Part shown: positions 1 to 9,211 of the stretch, in pieces | Layout: each line of letters begins with the position of its first letter | Numbering within the stretch: position 1 is the first letter of the stretch | Assembly (NCBI GenBank): GCA_900318375.1 | Contig: ONKG01000001.1 | Span: forward strand, 62,001-126,000 | Source: an uncultured Lachnospiraceae bacterium | Lineage (GTDB): Bacteria; Bacillota; Clostridia; Lachnospirales; Lachnospiraceae | Length of the DNA: 64,000 bases | Reading direction: 5' to 3' | Program-made: the position numbers and the translations under genes | Notes under the pieces: model-generated | What the model saw: only the letters and a program-made list of their open reading frames with translations | Told to the model about the DNA's origin: nothing | Databases searched by the model: none

Positions 1-538
1 CGGCGTCGATCCAGCCCAGATATTTGACCTTGATCGGCAGAATGAAAAGCAGATATACCTGTGCTTCCGGGAATGTCAGGGCAAAAGCAAGGAAAATCGA
101 CATATTGATATAATATGTACTGAAATACCCGGCGCCCAGTCTGGTCAGCGTCGCAAGCTCAAGGCCCGAATAACCGCTGACGCGCAGGAAAAGAGTCCAC
201 AGGAAAGCGCTCAGGACCGTCAGAATGATTCCCAGGAAGATATAGACATTGTACTTGTAATCTCCCCATACCCGTTCAAGGGAAGTACCGATACTATAGT
301 AAAAATACAGCATGATCGCGACAAAAAAGAGATTGCCGCCTACTTCCGGCGGCACTAAAAGCCAGGTGATCACCCGCCAGAACTGCCCGTTGAGCAGGGC
401 TGTCATATCCAGCACCAGATAATTGAAAATCTCCGGCCGCACGAAATACAGCACATAGCCGATAATATATAGGATCACAAGCTTCATCGACAGACTGCTG
501 ACCGCATATTTGCCGAATTTTTTTTCAAAATTACTCAT
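1..538 (-). CDS. Rhomboid-like polytopic membrane protein, C-terminus cut by window edge
   Basis: The gene begins at ATG 538 after a GGAGGAA ribosome site and runs off the left edge, so about 179 N-terminal residues are visible. They contain several hydrophobic segments. The order GQFWRVITWLL, then SIGTSLERVWGDYKYN, then a membrane helix resembles the W-R-x-x-T and L-E-x-x-W-G loops of rhomboid/derlin proteins. The catalytic GxSG and His would lie beyond the edge or be absent, so protease activity cannot be judged. It diverges from the activase gene at 939. Identity as a rhomboid-fold protein is likely; a protease function is not shown. Confidence 0.75.
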   Translation of the reverse strand, partial: MSNFEKKFGKYAVSSLSMKLVILYIIGYVLYFVRPEIFNYLVLDMTALLNGQFWRVITWLLVPPEVGGNLFFVAIMLYFYYSIGTSLERVWGDYKYNVYIFLGIILTVLSAFLWTLFLRVSGYSGLELATLTRLGAGYFSTYYINMSIFLAFALTFPEAQVYLLFILPIKVKYLGWIDA

Positions 539-849
539 CCGATTCCTCCGGGACCAGTGTCATCTTTGTATGATGATCCGCCTGATTGTTTTACAGCATT
601 TTATCATCAGCTTCCCCGATTGTAAATGCCATGCTCTTCCGCGCATGCGGGCATACGGATCGCACCCATCCGAATCGCATCCGGGTCTGCTCAGCCAGTC
701 TGCTCAGCTCTGCTCCCAGTCCATCTGCTGCTTTTCTGTTTTCCTTCTGCTTTTCTTCCGCTTTTCTTCTTTTCTGCTGTTCTTCTGATCAGCTTCAATT
801 GATCAGCTTCTAATCAGCTTCTAATCAGCGCTTCCCGCCCGTCCGGTCA
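539..849. other. Divergent intergenic gap, low-complexity
   Basis: This gap between the two divergent genes holds imperfect short repeats (CTGCTC, TTCTTCYGCTTTTC and a TGATCAGCTTCTAA motif at about 785-830). No convincing gene, RNA or terminator was seen. Confidence 0.5.
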
Positions 850-878
850 TTGATTTTTATCCCTGTTTACATTATAAT
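850..878 (+). promoter_or_regulatory. Sigma-A type promoter for the activase gene
   Basis: TTGATT at 850-855 and TATAAT at 873-878 are separated by 17 bases, about 60 bases before the start codon. This is a near-consensus housekeeping promoter. Confidence 0.75.
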
Positions 879-938
879 CATAAATTCAGAATTAATTTAC
901 CTGATGCTTCTGAATCTACTTGAAAGGAGTAACCGGCT

Positions 939-3900
939 TTGATTTCAAAAGACTATACACTTGGAATCGATATCGGATCCACGACGGTCAAAATCGCCAT
1001 CCTGGATCCTTCTTATAAAATCATGTTTGCCGACTACCGCAGACATCACGCGGACATTCAGGGAACTCTTCGCGGTCTTGTTCAGGATGCCCTGGCCAGG
1101 CTGGGGGATATCACGATCCACCCGGTCATCACAGGTTCCGGCGGACTGACCCTGGCGACACACCTTCAGGTACCCTTTGTCCAGGAAGTAGTCTCGGTCT
1201 CCACCGCTCTTGAGAAAATTGCTCCCAAAACCGATGTTGCGATCGAACTGGGAGGAGAAGACGCTAAGATCATCTACTTTGAAAACGGCAGCATCGAACA
1301 GAGAATGAACGGTATCTGTGCAGGCGGCACAGGCTCCTTTATCGACCAGATGGCCAGCCTTCTGCAGACTGATGCGGCAGGGCTTAACCGCTATGCCCGC
1401 GGATACCGCTCTCTCTACACCATCGCTGCGCGCTGCGGTGTCTTCGCCAAATCCGACATTCAGCCCCTGATCAATGAAGGCGCCACAAAGGAAGACCTGG
1501 CCGCCTCCATTTTCCAGGCTGTCGTCAACCAGACTATAAGCGGACTTGCCTGCGGCAAGCCCATCCGCGGCCACGTCGCGTTTCTGGGCGGCCCCCTGCA
1601 TTTCCTTCCGGAGCTCAAGGCATCCTTCGTGCGCACCCTCAACCTCGACGACGAACACACCATTGATCTGGAAAATTCCCACCTGTTCGCCGCCATGGGC
1701 AGCGCCATGAACGCACACGAAGACAATCATGTCCTCCTCTCCGAGATGGCGGACCGTCTGTCAGGACAGCTCCACATGGAGTTTGAGATCGGCCGTATGG
1801 ATCCTCTCTTTGCCAATCAGGAAGAGTATGACGAATTCTGCCGCCGCCACGAGAAGGCACGCGTCACTCGCGGGAATCTGGCCGATTACCACGGAAACTG
1901 CTTCCTGGGAATCGACGCGGGCTCCACGACGACCAAGCTCGCCCTCGTCGGAGAGGACGGCTCTCTTCTCTATTCATTTTACAGCAATAACAACGGCAGC
2001 CCCCTCATGACTGCCATTTCGTCAATGGCTGAGATCCACCGCCTGCTCCCTGCAGACGCCAGAATCGTCCGCAGCTGCTCCACCGGCTACGGCGAGGCCC
2101 TGCTCAAGGCAGCCTTTCTTCTGGATGAGGGTGAGGTCGAGACCATTGCCCATTATTATGCCGCCGCCTTCTTCAACCCCGAGGTAGACTGTATCCTCGA
2201 TATCGGCGGCCAGGATATGAAGTGCATCCGCATCAAAAACCATGCGGTCGACAATGTCCTTCTCAACGAAGCCTGTTCCTCCGGTTGCGGCTCTTTCATT
2301 GAGACCTTCGCCAAATCCCTCAATTTTTCCGTACAGGATTTCGCAAAGGCAGCTCTGTTTGCAAAGCATCCCATCGATCTGGGAACACGCTGCACCGTTT
2401 TTATGAACTCCCGGGTCAAGCAGGCACAGAAAGAGGGCGCAGATGTCTCGGATATCTCTGCGGGTCTGGCCTATTCTGTCATCAAAAATGCCCTGTTCAA
2501 GGTCATCAAAGTCTCCGATGCCTCCCAGCTGGGCAAAAATATCGTTGTCCAGGGCGGCACCTTCTATAACGATGCCGTTCTCCGCAGTGTTGAGACCATC
2601 TCAGGCGGACAGGTCATCCGTCCCGACATCGCAGGTATCATGGGTGCCTTCGGCGCTGCCCTGATCGCCCGCGAGCGTTATACCGGCAGACAGAAGACCA
2701 CCATGCTCTCCTTCGACGAGATTGAAAATCTCCGCTTTGAGACCACCCTCACAACCTGCGGACGCTGCACCAACAACTGCCGTCTCACCATCAACCATTT
2801 CCTGCGCGGAGAGAGCGCGGATATGGATGAGAACGCCTCTGTTTTTGAGGAGACAGTCCCTGTTACCGGCGAAGGTATCACTCATAAAAAAGATTCCAGT
2901 CTGGCTGCCCGGGCCATGGAGACAGGACGCGGCGTCGCAGACCGCGCAAAGGGTTCCGCCCTTGAGACTGCGGAACGCGCCGCAAAGGCGATCGAGGAAA
3001 GTGCCATCGGCGGCGCTGCCACCAGAGCACTCGAGACTGCAGGCCGCGCCAGAGATTCAGCTTTTGAGACTGTGGGACGCGCCAAAGACTCTGCTCTCGA
3101 GACCGTGGGACGCGCCAGAGAATCCGCGCGTGAGACTGTGGGACGCGCCAAAGACTCTGCTCTTGAAACTGCGGGACGCGCCGCAAAAGCCCTCGGTGTG
3201 GAATCCGGCGCCGACGGAATCTCCAGAGCTGCCGGCCTTTCCCACGACGAAAAGAAAGCTGACGAAAAGAAGGCTGTGGAAAAGAAGACTAAAGAGGGCA
3301 AAACCGTCAGAGAGGGCAGAAAAGACAAAGCCGTCTTCTCGAAAAAGGAATCTCCCGTTCATGCGCAGGAGCGCCTGTTTATCTCCGGAAACCGCTGTGA
3401 GAGAGGTCTTGGCAAGGATACAGCCCAGAACAACATGCCCAACCTGTATAAGTACAAGCTGGGCAGGATTTTCGGTTATCGTCCCCTGCCCAAAGACCAG
3501 GCTCCCCGGGGAACCGTCGGTATCCCCCGCGTTCTGAACATGTATGAGGATTATCCCTTCTGGGCGACCTTCTTTACCAGGCTCGGCTTCCGCGTGGTCC
3601 TCTCGCCGCTCTCGACCCACAGGATCTACGAGATGGGCATTGAATCCATCCCCAGCGAGTCCGCATGCTATCCCGCAAAGATCGCGCACGGACACGTCAT
3701 GTGGCTCATTGAAAAAGGTGTGGACTTTATTTTCTATCCATCCCTTTTCTACGAGCGCAGGGAATTCTCCTCCTCGGACAATCATTACAACTGCCCGATC
3801 GTCACATCCTATCCGGAAAACATCCGCAACAATGTGGAAGAGATCACAGACGGCAAAGTCAAGTTCCGAAATCCCTTCATGGCCTTCACAAGCGTTCACA

Positions 3901-5999
3901 CTATCGCGAGCGCCATGGAGAAGGAATTCGGTGATGAGATTCCCGCAGAGGAAATCCGCGCCGCCTGCCAGGCAGGCTGGGAGGAACTTGAACAGTCCCG
4001 CAGGGATATACGCAAAAAGGGCGAAGAAGTCCTCAAATTCATTGAGGAGAACCACATCAAGGGCATTGTCCTGGCAGGACGCCCCTACCATATTGATCCC
4101 GAGATCAACCACGGAATACCGGAGATGATCACCTCGTACGGTATCGCTGTACTCTCCGAGGATTCCATCTCACACCTCTCCACGCCGGACCGTCCTATCA
4201 CAGTCCTGGACCAGTGGATGTATCACTCGCGCCTGTACGCCGCCGCCAACTACGTGCGTCTGCGCGATGATCTGGAGTTGATCCAACTCAACTCCTTCGG
4301 CTGCGGCATTGACGCCGTCACGACGGACCAGGTCAACGATATCCTGGCGGGCTCCGACAAGATCTACACCTGCCTGAAGATTGACGAGGTCAATAACCTG
4401 GGAAGCGCCCGTATACGCGTCCGCTCCCTGATCGCGGCCATCCGTATCCGGGATGAAAAAAACACTAAGCGCAGCATCCGCTCAACGGCCATCAAAAAAG
4501 TGCCCTTCACTGTGGAAATGCGCAAAAACTACACCATCCTCTGCCCGCAGATGTCGCCGATCCACTTCGACCTGCTCGAGCCGGCTGTGCGCGCCTGCGG
4601 CTACAATCTCGTCGTCCTGCCCAATGACAACCGCCGGGCAGTTGACTTCGGTCTCAAATACGTCAATAACGATGCCTGCTATCCGTCCCTCTTTGTCGTC
4701 GGGCAGATCATGGAGGCTCTCGATTCCGGTAAATATGACCTCAACAGGACTGCTGTCCTGATGACCCAGACGGGCGGCGGCTGCCGCGCTTCCAATTACG
4801 TCGGTTTCATACGCCGCGCACTGACCAAGGCCGGCATGGGCCAGATTCCTGTCGTCTCCGTCAATATGTCGGGTCTGGAGGAGACCCCCGGCTTCAAGCT
4901 TGACCTCAAGCTGATCACCCGCGCAGCCTACGCGATCGTCTTCGGCGACGTCATGATGCGCTGCGTCTACCGCATGCGGCCCTATGAGCTTAAAAAGGGC
5001 CATGTCGAGGCCAAACATCAGAAGTGGGTCCGGATCTGCACCGACTTCCTGACAAAGACAAACGGCCTCAACCTGCCCAAGGTACAGCGCCTTGCCATTC
5101 AGATGATCCGTGACTTCGATGCCATCCCGATCCGGGAAGAGCGAAGGCCCCGTGTCGGTATCGTGGGCGAGATCCTCGTCAAATACGCCCCTGCGGCCAA
5201 TAACTATCTGGTAGACCTCCTCGAACAGGAGGGCGCTGAGGCCACTGTCCCCGACCTGATGGGATTCATGCTCTACTGCTTCTACAATCAGGTCTATAAG
5301 GCAGAGCACCTGGGCACAAGCAAGAAAACCGCCAGAAAGAGCAACCTGGGTATCCATGCCATCGAAGCTGCCCTGAGGCCTATCTACCGCGCTTACGAGA
5401 AGAGTGTACACTTTGAGGCGCCCGCCAGTATTTATGATCTTGTAAAATTTGCAGAACCAATCGTCTCCATCGGCAATGAGACCGGCGAAGGCTGGTTCCT
5501 GACAGGTGAAATGGTCGAACTCATCAAGGACGGCGTAGAGAACATCGTCTGCATCCAGCCCTTCGGCTGCCTGCCCAACCACGTAGTCGGCAAAGGCGTC
5601 ATCAAAGCCATCCGCAGGGAATACCCTCTGGCCAATATTGCCGCCATCGATTATGATCCGGGCGCCAGCGAGGTCAACCAGCTCAACCGCATCAAGCTTA
5701 TGCTGGCCACCGCACAGAAGAACATGGAGAAAAAGAAGGCCGGCCTCATTCCCGGCACCGGCACAGGGGCAGGAACAGACTCCGACACAGCCTCCAATGA
5801 CCGGATCGCCATGGAGACCGCTCCCGAGATCGACAGCGATAACGCTTTCATCGGCTGTGTCCCCGGGACAAACAACCAAGTAAGCGGCACAAAAGACACA
5901 GGCATAGAAAAATCTCCGGCTCATAACAGCAGAAAAGGCTCCGGCTCCCGCCGCAAAGGGCACGGACTTGCCGGCCTGTTCCGCAGAAAGAGCAGATAA
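939..5999 (+). CDS. Giant acyl-CoA dehydratase activase-related protein (double ASKHA + DUF2229 + HgdB-like) with repeat insert
   Basis: A 1686-residue protein starting at TTG 939 behind AAAGGAGT. Two BadF/BadG/HgdC-type ASKHA ATPase domains are visible: LGIDIGSTTVKIAI near residue 8 and FLGIDAGSTTTKLALV near 323. Each carries the Cys motifs used in HgdC to bind a 4Fe-4S cluster (CAGGTGSF and ARCGVF; CSSGCGSF and GTRCTVF). A CGRC/CTNNC segment near 606 is followed by a DUF2229 region (about 810-1050) and an HgdB-like C-terminal half. Family members with this layout are usually near 1400 residues. The excess is explained by residues about 620-808, an 11-residue amphipathic repeat (ETVGRAKDSAL type) plus a Lys/Glu-rich stretch, and by a low-complexity tail after about 1600. 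Activases drive ATP-dependent electron injection into 2-hydroxyacyl-CoA dehydratases; the substrate of this stand-alone version is unknown. Confidence 0.9.
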   Translation: MISKDYTLGIDIGSTTVKIAILDPSYKIMFADYRRHHADIQGTLRGLVQDALARLGDITIHPVITGSGGLTLATHLQVPFVQEVVSVSTALEKIAPKTDVAIELGGEDAKIIYFENGSIEQRMNGICAGGTGSFIDQMASLLQTDAAGLNRYARGYRSLYTIAARCGVFAKSDIQPLINEGATKEDLAASIFQAVVNQTISGLACGKPIRGHVAFLGGPLHFLPELKASFVRTLNLDDEHTIDLENSHLFAAMGSAMNAHEDNHVLLSEMADRLSGQLHMEFEIGRMDPLFANQEEYDEFCRRHEKARVTRGNLADYHGNCFLGIDAGSTTTKLALVGEDGSLLYSFYSNNNGSPLMTAISSMAEIHRLLPADARIVRSCSTGYGEALLKAAFLLDEGEVETIAHYYAAAFFNPEVDCILDIGGQDMKCIRIKNHAVDNVLLNEACSSGCGSFIETFAKSLNFSVQDFAKAALFAKHPIDLGTRCTVFMNSRVKQAQKEGADVSDISAGLAYSVIKNALFKVIKVSDASQLGKNIVVQGGTFYNDAVLRSVETISGGQVIRPDIAGIMGAFGAALIARERYTGRQKTTMLSFDEIENLRFETTLTTCGRCTNNCRLTINHFLRGESADMDENASVFEETVPVTGEGITHKKDSSLAARAMETGRGVADRAKGSALETAERAAKAIEESAIGGAATRALETAGRARDSAFETVGRAKDSALETVGRARESARETVGRAKDSALETAGRAAKALGVESGADGISRAAGLSHDEKKADEKKAVEKKTKEGKTVREGRKDKAVFSKKESPVHAQERLFISGNRCERGLGKDTAQNNMPNLYKYKLGRIFGYRPLPKDQAPRGTVGIPRVLNMYEDYPFWATFFTRLGFRVVLSPLSTHRIYEMGIESIPSESACYPAKIAHGHVMWLIEKGVDFIFYPSLFYERREFSSSDNHYNCPIVTSYPENIRNNVEEITDGKVKFRNPFMAFTSVHTIASAMEKEFGDEIPAEEIRAACQAGWEELEQSRRDIRKKGEEVLKFIEENHIKGIVLAGRPYHIDPEINHGIPEMITSYGIAVLSEDSISHLSTPDRPITVLDQWMYHSRLYAAANYVRLRDDLELIQLNSFGCGIDAVTTDQVNDILAGSDKIYTCLKIDEVNNLGSARIRVRSLIAAIRIRDEKNTKRSIRSTAIKKVPFTVEMRKNYTILCPQMSPIHFDLLEPAVRACGYNLVVLPNDNRRAVDFGLKYVNNDACYPSLFVVGQIMEALDSGKYDLNRTAVLMTQTGGGCRASNYVGFIRRALTKAGMGQIPVVSVNMSGLEETPGFKLDLKLITRAAYAIVFGDVMMRCVYRMRPYELKKGHVEAKHQKWVRICTDFLTKTNGLNLPKVQRLAIQMIRDFDAIPIREERRPRVGIVGEILVKYAPAANNYLVDLLEQEGAEATVPDLMGFMLYCFYNQVYKAEHLGTSKKTARKSNLGIHAIEAALRPIYRAYEKSVHFEAPASIYDLVKFAEPIVSIGNETGEGWFLTGEMVELIKDGVENIVCIQPFGCLPNHVVGKGVIKAIRREYPLANIAAIDYDPGASEVNQLNRIKLMLATAQKNMEKKKAGLIPGTGTGAGTDSDTASNDRIAMETAPEIDSDNAFIGCVPGTNNQVSGTKDTGIEKSPAHNSRKGSGSRRKGHGLAGLFRRKSR
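2880..3215 (+). repeat. 33-bp in-frame tandem repeat encoding 11-residue units
   Basis: Units of the type GAGACTGTGGGACGCGCC followed by AAAGACTCTGCTCT repeat with a 33-bp period, best between 3055 and 3185, with older diverged units before. The encoded 11-mers (E-T-V-G-R-A-K-D-S-A-L) resemble the amphipathic 11-mer helices of LEA and apolipoprotein-like proteins. They sit in the linker between the second ASKHA domain and DUF2229. Confidence 0.85.
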
Positions 6000-6024
6000 A
6001 AAAGAAGGATCGAATCCGCAAATC

Positions 6025-6072
6025 AAAAGAGACACAGGGACTGGCCGCAAGGTCTGTCTCCGTGTCTCTTTT
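6025..6072 (+). terminator. Intrinsic terminator of the activase gene
   Basis: AAAAGAGACAC at 6025 pairs with GTGTCTCTTTT at 6062-6072, with a T-rich 3' arm, 25 bases after the stop codon. The A-rich 5' arm makes it usable from both strands. Confidence 0.75.
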
Positions 6073-6224
6073 CATATCTGTTCCGGGTATCCCCTTTGAA
6101 ATTTCCTGCTTGTTATTTCCCTTTGAGATTTCCCGTTTGATATTTCTCGTTTAGATTTCCCTTTGAGATTTCCTGTCGTTTTAGATCTCCTGTTTAACGT
6201 TTCCATTTGAAATTCCGATTAAAC

Positions 6225-6253
6225 AAAAAAAGCCGCCTTTCGGCAGCGGCTTT
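6225..6253 (-). terminator. Terminator of the large noncoding RNA
   Basis: Read on the minus strand, AAAGCCGC, a short loop, and GCGGCTTTTTTT form a GC-rich hairpin with a T tract. It faces away from the activase gene, which has its own terminator at 6025. Confidence 0.85.
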
Positions 6254-7045
6254 GAATCAGCGTCTTTGAATGATCTGTAAAAATACGCAGACAAAAGGAA
6301 GAGTATTCATCTGCCGTCTTTTTCAACGGTCTTACTTCGACGAACACTCTTCCTTAGCTAACACCATCCAAGGGACTTATCCTCCTTTATTGGTTGGCTT
6401 TCCGCTCTCTTTCCTCTTCATCCTGTGTACTGATTGTACTGTGATGTCCGCATTCAGATTTACGCTGCACACTCAGGTGCTTTCTCCGAATCTACAACCT
6501 GCTTCCTGGATTACGACTCCTTTCGAAACTTACCTCTCATTCACTATCCTCTACTATCTGATCGATGCGATAATCCGAAAGAGGACTGTTCCATCCTGTT
6601 TCCCATCCTGCATCTTTCCGGTTTCCGATTCCAGATCATGTCGGGTTTTTATTCGTCCGGTGAATCCACTCTTCAAAGATGTGATCTTTCAAAATATCCG
6701 ATGCTGTGATTCATCACTTCTATTGGTGTACTCAATTGCGGAACATATTAAATTGTAACTGATAATTGGAGCTTTGATTAAATGTTTCCGGTGGCATTTA
6801 CCTACCTTTCTCTTCTTTTTGTCTGCATCCTGAATGCCTGTCGGGATGTTCGAAATATACGGGAGAAAACGACGGCTGTCTGCCTTTCTGAATTCATCCT
6901 GCGAAACTGTTCTTTGAAACAGTTCCCTTCCGGAGAGCCCTTTGAGACTATCCGTTAATTCGAATCGGTCTCCGCTGGCATCTGTGCTTCTATAAAAGAA
7001 GAATGATCGGTGAGCTTCTCGTCACCTTTTCTTGAAGTACTTTAT
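6225..7045 (-). ncRNA. Candidate large structured noncoding RNA, about 820 nt
   Basis: A complete transcription unit without a credible gene. On the minus strand a perfect TTGACA-N17-TATAAT promoter lies at 7080-7052 and an intrinsic terminator with a seven-T tail lies at 6253-6225. The RNA strand is purine-rich, and many local helices are visible: GGTGA/TCACC (7009-7026), AACTGTT/AACAGTT (6905-6924), GTGA/TCAC around a four-base loop (6706-6717), AAAGAT/ATCTTT (6675-6689), and a long 3' stem GGAAGAGT/ACTCTTCC (6297-6353) enclosing a smaller CCGT/ACGG hairpin. Size and independence recall the ornate large bacterial RNAs (GOLLD, ROOL, OLE, HEARO), but I cannot assign it to any of them. It is not tmRNA, RNase P RNA or a group II intron by the motifs I looked for. 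The RNA class is an inference; the promoter and terminator are seen directly. Confidence 0.7.
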
Positions 7046-7051
7046 GTGATT

Positions 7052-7080
7052 ATTATAGCGACTAACCAGCGTTTTGTCAA
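7052..7080 (-). promoter_or_regulatory. Perfect consensus sigma-A promoter driving the large RNA
   Basis: Minus strand TTGACA (7080-7075), 17-base spacer, TATAAT (7057-7052). All 12 consensus bases match, the strongest promoter seen in the window. Transcription should begin near 7045. It lies just downstream of the glyA terminator, so the RNA is not a read-through product. Confidence 0.9.
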
Positions 7081-7146
7081 TTAATTATCCTTCATTTTTC
7101 ATAATTATCGGATTATTCAGTCAATTTCAGACAATTCCCGGAAGAC

Positions 7147-7177
7147 AAAAAAGAGGCACCGCAAAAAAACGGCGCCC
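7147..7177 (-). terminator. Intrinsic terminator of glyA
   Basis: On the minus strand GGCGCCG pairs with CGGTGCC (one G-U pair) and is followed by CTTTTTT, about 100 bases after the glyA stop codon. Confidence 0.8.
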
Positions 7178-7277
7178 CGTAAGGTAATTTTATAATATTC
7201 CGAAAGAAAACCGGAAGCATTTTCAAAAGCCGGTTCAAAAGTGACCAAAAACGATCCGGAAGATGATCTGTCAGGAA

Positions 7278-8516
7278 TCAGTCAAGAGGGTACTTGGCAG
7301 TAATCTTCGCGATGATCTCCTTTGCGGGCTCAATACCGGCCTCTTTGTTCAAGATGACAAGAGAGATGGCCTCTGCAACCTGGTCCATATCCTCTTCATT
7401 GAGGCCTCGGGTCGTGGCGGCAGGGGATCCGAGACGGATACCGCTGGTCACGAAGGGAGAACGCTGCTCGTTGGGGATAGTGTTCTTGTTGGCAGTGATA
7501 TGTGCCTCGTCAAGCCACTTCTCGACTTCCTTACCGGTCAGATCCTGCTTTGTGAGGTCGACGAGCATCAGGTGGTTGTCTGTGCCGCCGGATACAATAT
7601 CGACGCCTCTCTTCTTGAGACCTTCACAGAGAGCAGCTGCATTGTTGATGACCTGCTGCTGATAGACCTTGAAGGAAGGATCCAGAGCCTCTTTGAAGCA
7701 TACAGCCTTGGCTGCAATGACATGCTCGAGAGGGCCGCCCTGGGTACCGGGGAAGACGCACTTATTGAAGTTGTACTTCTTGGCGGTCTCTTCCATAGCC
7801 AGGATCATGCCGCCTCTGGGACCGCGCAGGGTCTTGTGGGTCGTGGTTGTCACAACATCTGCATAAGGGAAGGGGCTCGGATGAAGACCGGCTACAACAA
7901 GGCCGGCTATGTGAGCGATGTCAGCCATAAGGACTGCGCCGCACGCGTCTGCTGCCTCACGGAACTTCTTGAAATCAATCGTTCTGCAATATGCGGATGC
8001 GCCCGCGATGATCATTTTGGGCTTAGCCTCAATCGCGATCCTCTTGAGCTCATCGTAGTCGATGAATCCATTCTCATCTACTCCGTAAGGTACGATATTG
8101 TAATATGTACCGGAGATATTGGCTGCGCTGCCGTGTGTCAGATGTCCGCCCTGGTTGAGGTTCATTCCCATCAGGGTGTCGCCGGGCTTGAGAATCGCAA
8201 ACTCTACCGCGAGGTTTGCGGATGCGCCGGAGTGAGGCTGCACGTTTGCGTAGGTGCATCCGAAGAGCTCCTTGGCACGCTCGATCGCGATTGTCTCGAC
8301 AACGTCGATCACCTGGCATCCGCCATAATAACGCTTGCCGGAATAGCCTTCTGCATATTTATTGGTAAGAGGGCTTCCCATAGCAGCCATAACAGCCTTG
8401 CTGGTCCAGTTCTCGGACGCAATCAGCTCAATATGATCGTTCTGACGCTTCACTTCCTGCTCGATTGCCGCTGCAATTTCCGGATCAACCTTTCTTACTT
8501 CCTCGATTGAATACAT
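7278..8516 (-). CDS. glyA: Serine hydroxymethyltransferase
   Basis: 412 residues, full length for bacterial SHMT. The enzyme is cytosolic, PLP-dependent and interconverts serine plus tetrahydrofolate with glycine plus methylene-tetrahydrofolate. The PLP lysine lies in [14 protein letters not shown] (Lys near 228); the N-terminal HIELIASEN and [15 protein letters not shown] motifs are intact. ATG 8516 is preferred over the TTG one codon upstream because GGGAG sits six bases before it. The gene is monocistronic, with its own terminator and a leader containing a perfect 21-bp palindrome 50 bases before the start. No glycine riboswitch was recognised. Confidence 0.97.
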   Translation of the reverse strand: MYSIEEVRKVDPEIAAAIEQEVKRQNDHIELIASENWTSKAVMAAMGSPLTNKYAEGYSGKRYYGGCQVIDVVETIAIERAKELFGCTYANVQPHSGASANLAVEFAILKPGDTLMGMNLNQGGHLTHGSAANISGTYYNIVPYGVDENGFIDYDELKRIAIEAKPKMIIAGASAYCRTIDFKKFREAADACGAVLMADIAHIAGLVVAGLHPSPFPYADVVTTTTHKTLRGPRGGMILAMEETAKKYNFNKCVFPGTQGGPLEHVIAAKAVCFKEALDPSFKVYQQQVINNAAALCEGLKKRGVDIVSGGTDNHLMLVDLTKQDLTGKEVEKWLDEAHITANKNTIPNEQRSPFVTSGIRLGSPAATTRGLNEEDMDQVAEAISLVILNKEAGIEPAKEIIAKITAKYPLD

Positions 8517-8565
8517 CAATTTCTCCCTTCTGCCGTATAATCAGGACTCGCTTTCTATAAAAAAC

Positions 8566-8586
8566 ATCAGGTATTTAATACCTGAT
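8566..8586. promoter_or_regulatory. Perfect 21-bp palindrome upstream of glyA (operator-like)
   Basis: ATCAGGTATT-T-AATACCTGAT is a perfect inverted repeat with 10-bp arms and a single central base. The one-base centre fits a protein-binding operator better than an RNA hairpin. It lies 50 bases upstream of the glyA start codon. The regulator is unknown. Confidence 0.6.
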
Positions 8587-8780
8587 TCAGTTGTTTCAAT
8601 CGTCACAGTATCAAAGTATAACAAGAAGCATACTGTTGTGCAAGCGAAAAAAATTCTTAATCTTTCCCGGAAAACTCTTGTGTTTTATATGTTTTTACCA
8701 ATTCGGCATCTATTTTCCGTCTCCATCTTCTCCAAAAAACAGAATTCGCAGCGGTGAACACTTTCATATTAAATACGCCG

Positions 8781-8880
8781 TATGCTCCTGCCGCATGTCT
8801 CTGACCTATGCTTCAACCATATGCTCCTGCCGCATGTCTCTGCAGTATGCTTCCGTCGTATGCTTCTTCCGCTTTCTGCC
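8781..8880. repeat. 39-bp tandem repeat, about 2.5 copies, in the glyA/PAP2 gap
   Basis: Units starting TATGCTCCTGCCGCATGTCT recur at 8781, 8820 and, diverged, 8859. The remaining gap (8590-9210) is AT-rich and shows no convincing gene. Confidence 0.75.
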
Positions 8881-9211
8881 GCGGTCTAATTAAGACCTGC
8901 TTCCTGCCGGAAACTGTCGAGAACGTAAAATAAATATGATATTGTCGTTTAATTGTAAAAATAGTTCTAGATTATGAATAATTCATAAATGATTTAAAAA
9001 AGATATTGCCATTTCCAATATAAAGTTGTAACATCCTGTGTGCGTAAAGAAAAGCACGCAAACCGGGTTACACTGGTACAGACACCCGGCCTGATCAGGT
9101 TTACCGGGTTTGACGGAACAATAATCCGGCTTCAATATGATTCCGGAAGCTTGTCAAATGTATATGGCCGACAGAATCTTTTCTGTCAGGTTCATACAAG
9201 AGGTTTAGTCC

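Noticed and set aside
2882..3328. Minus-strand open frame of about 148 codons within the activase gene
   Set aside because: It is the mirror of the 33-bp in-frame repeat; open frames on both strands arise from the repeat itself.
4482..6050. Large minus-strand open frame opposite the activase gene
   Set aside because: Shadow frame due to codon bias of the plus-strand gene; no start signal or family.
6270..6758. Plus-strand open frame of 162 codons within the large RNA region
   Set aside because: No ribosome site, no recognisable domain, biased composition, and it is antisense to a unit with a perfect promoter and terminator.
8517..8900. Glycine riboswitch upstream of glyA
   Set aside because: No GGAGAG/tandem aptamer consensus; only the protein-type palindrome is present.
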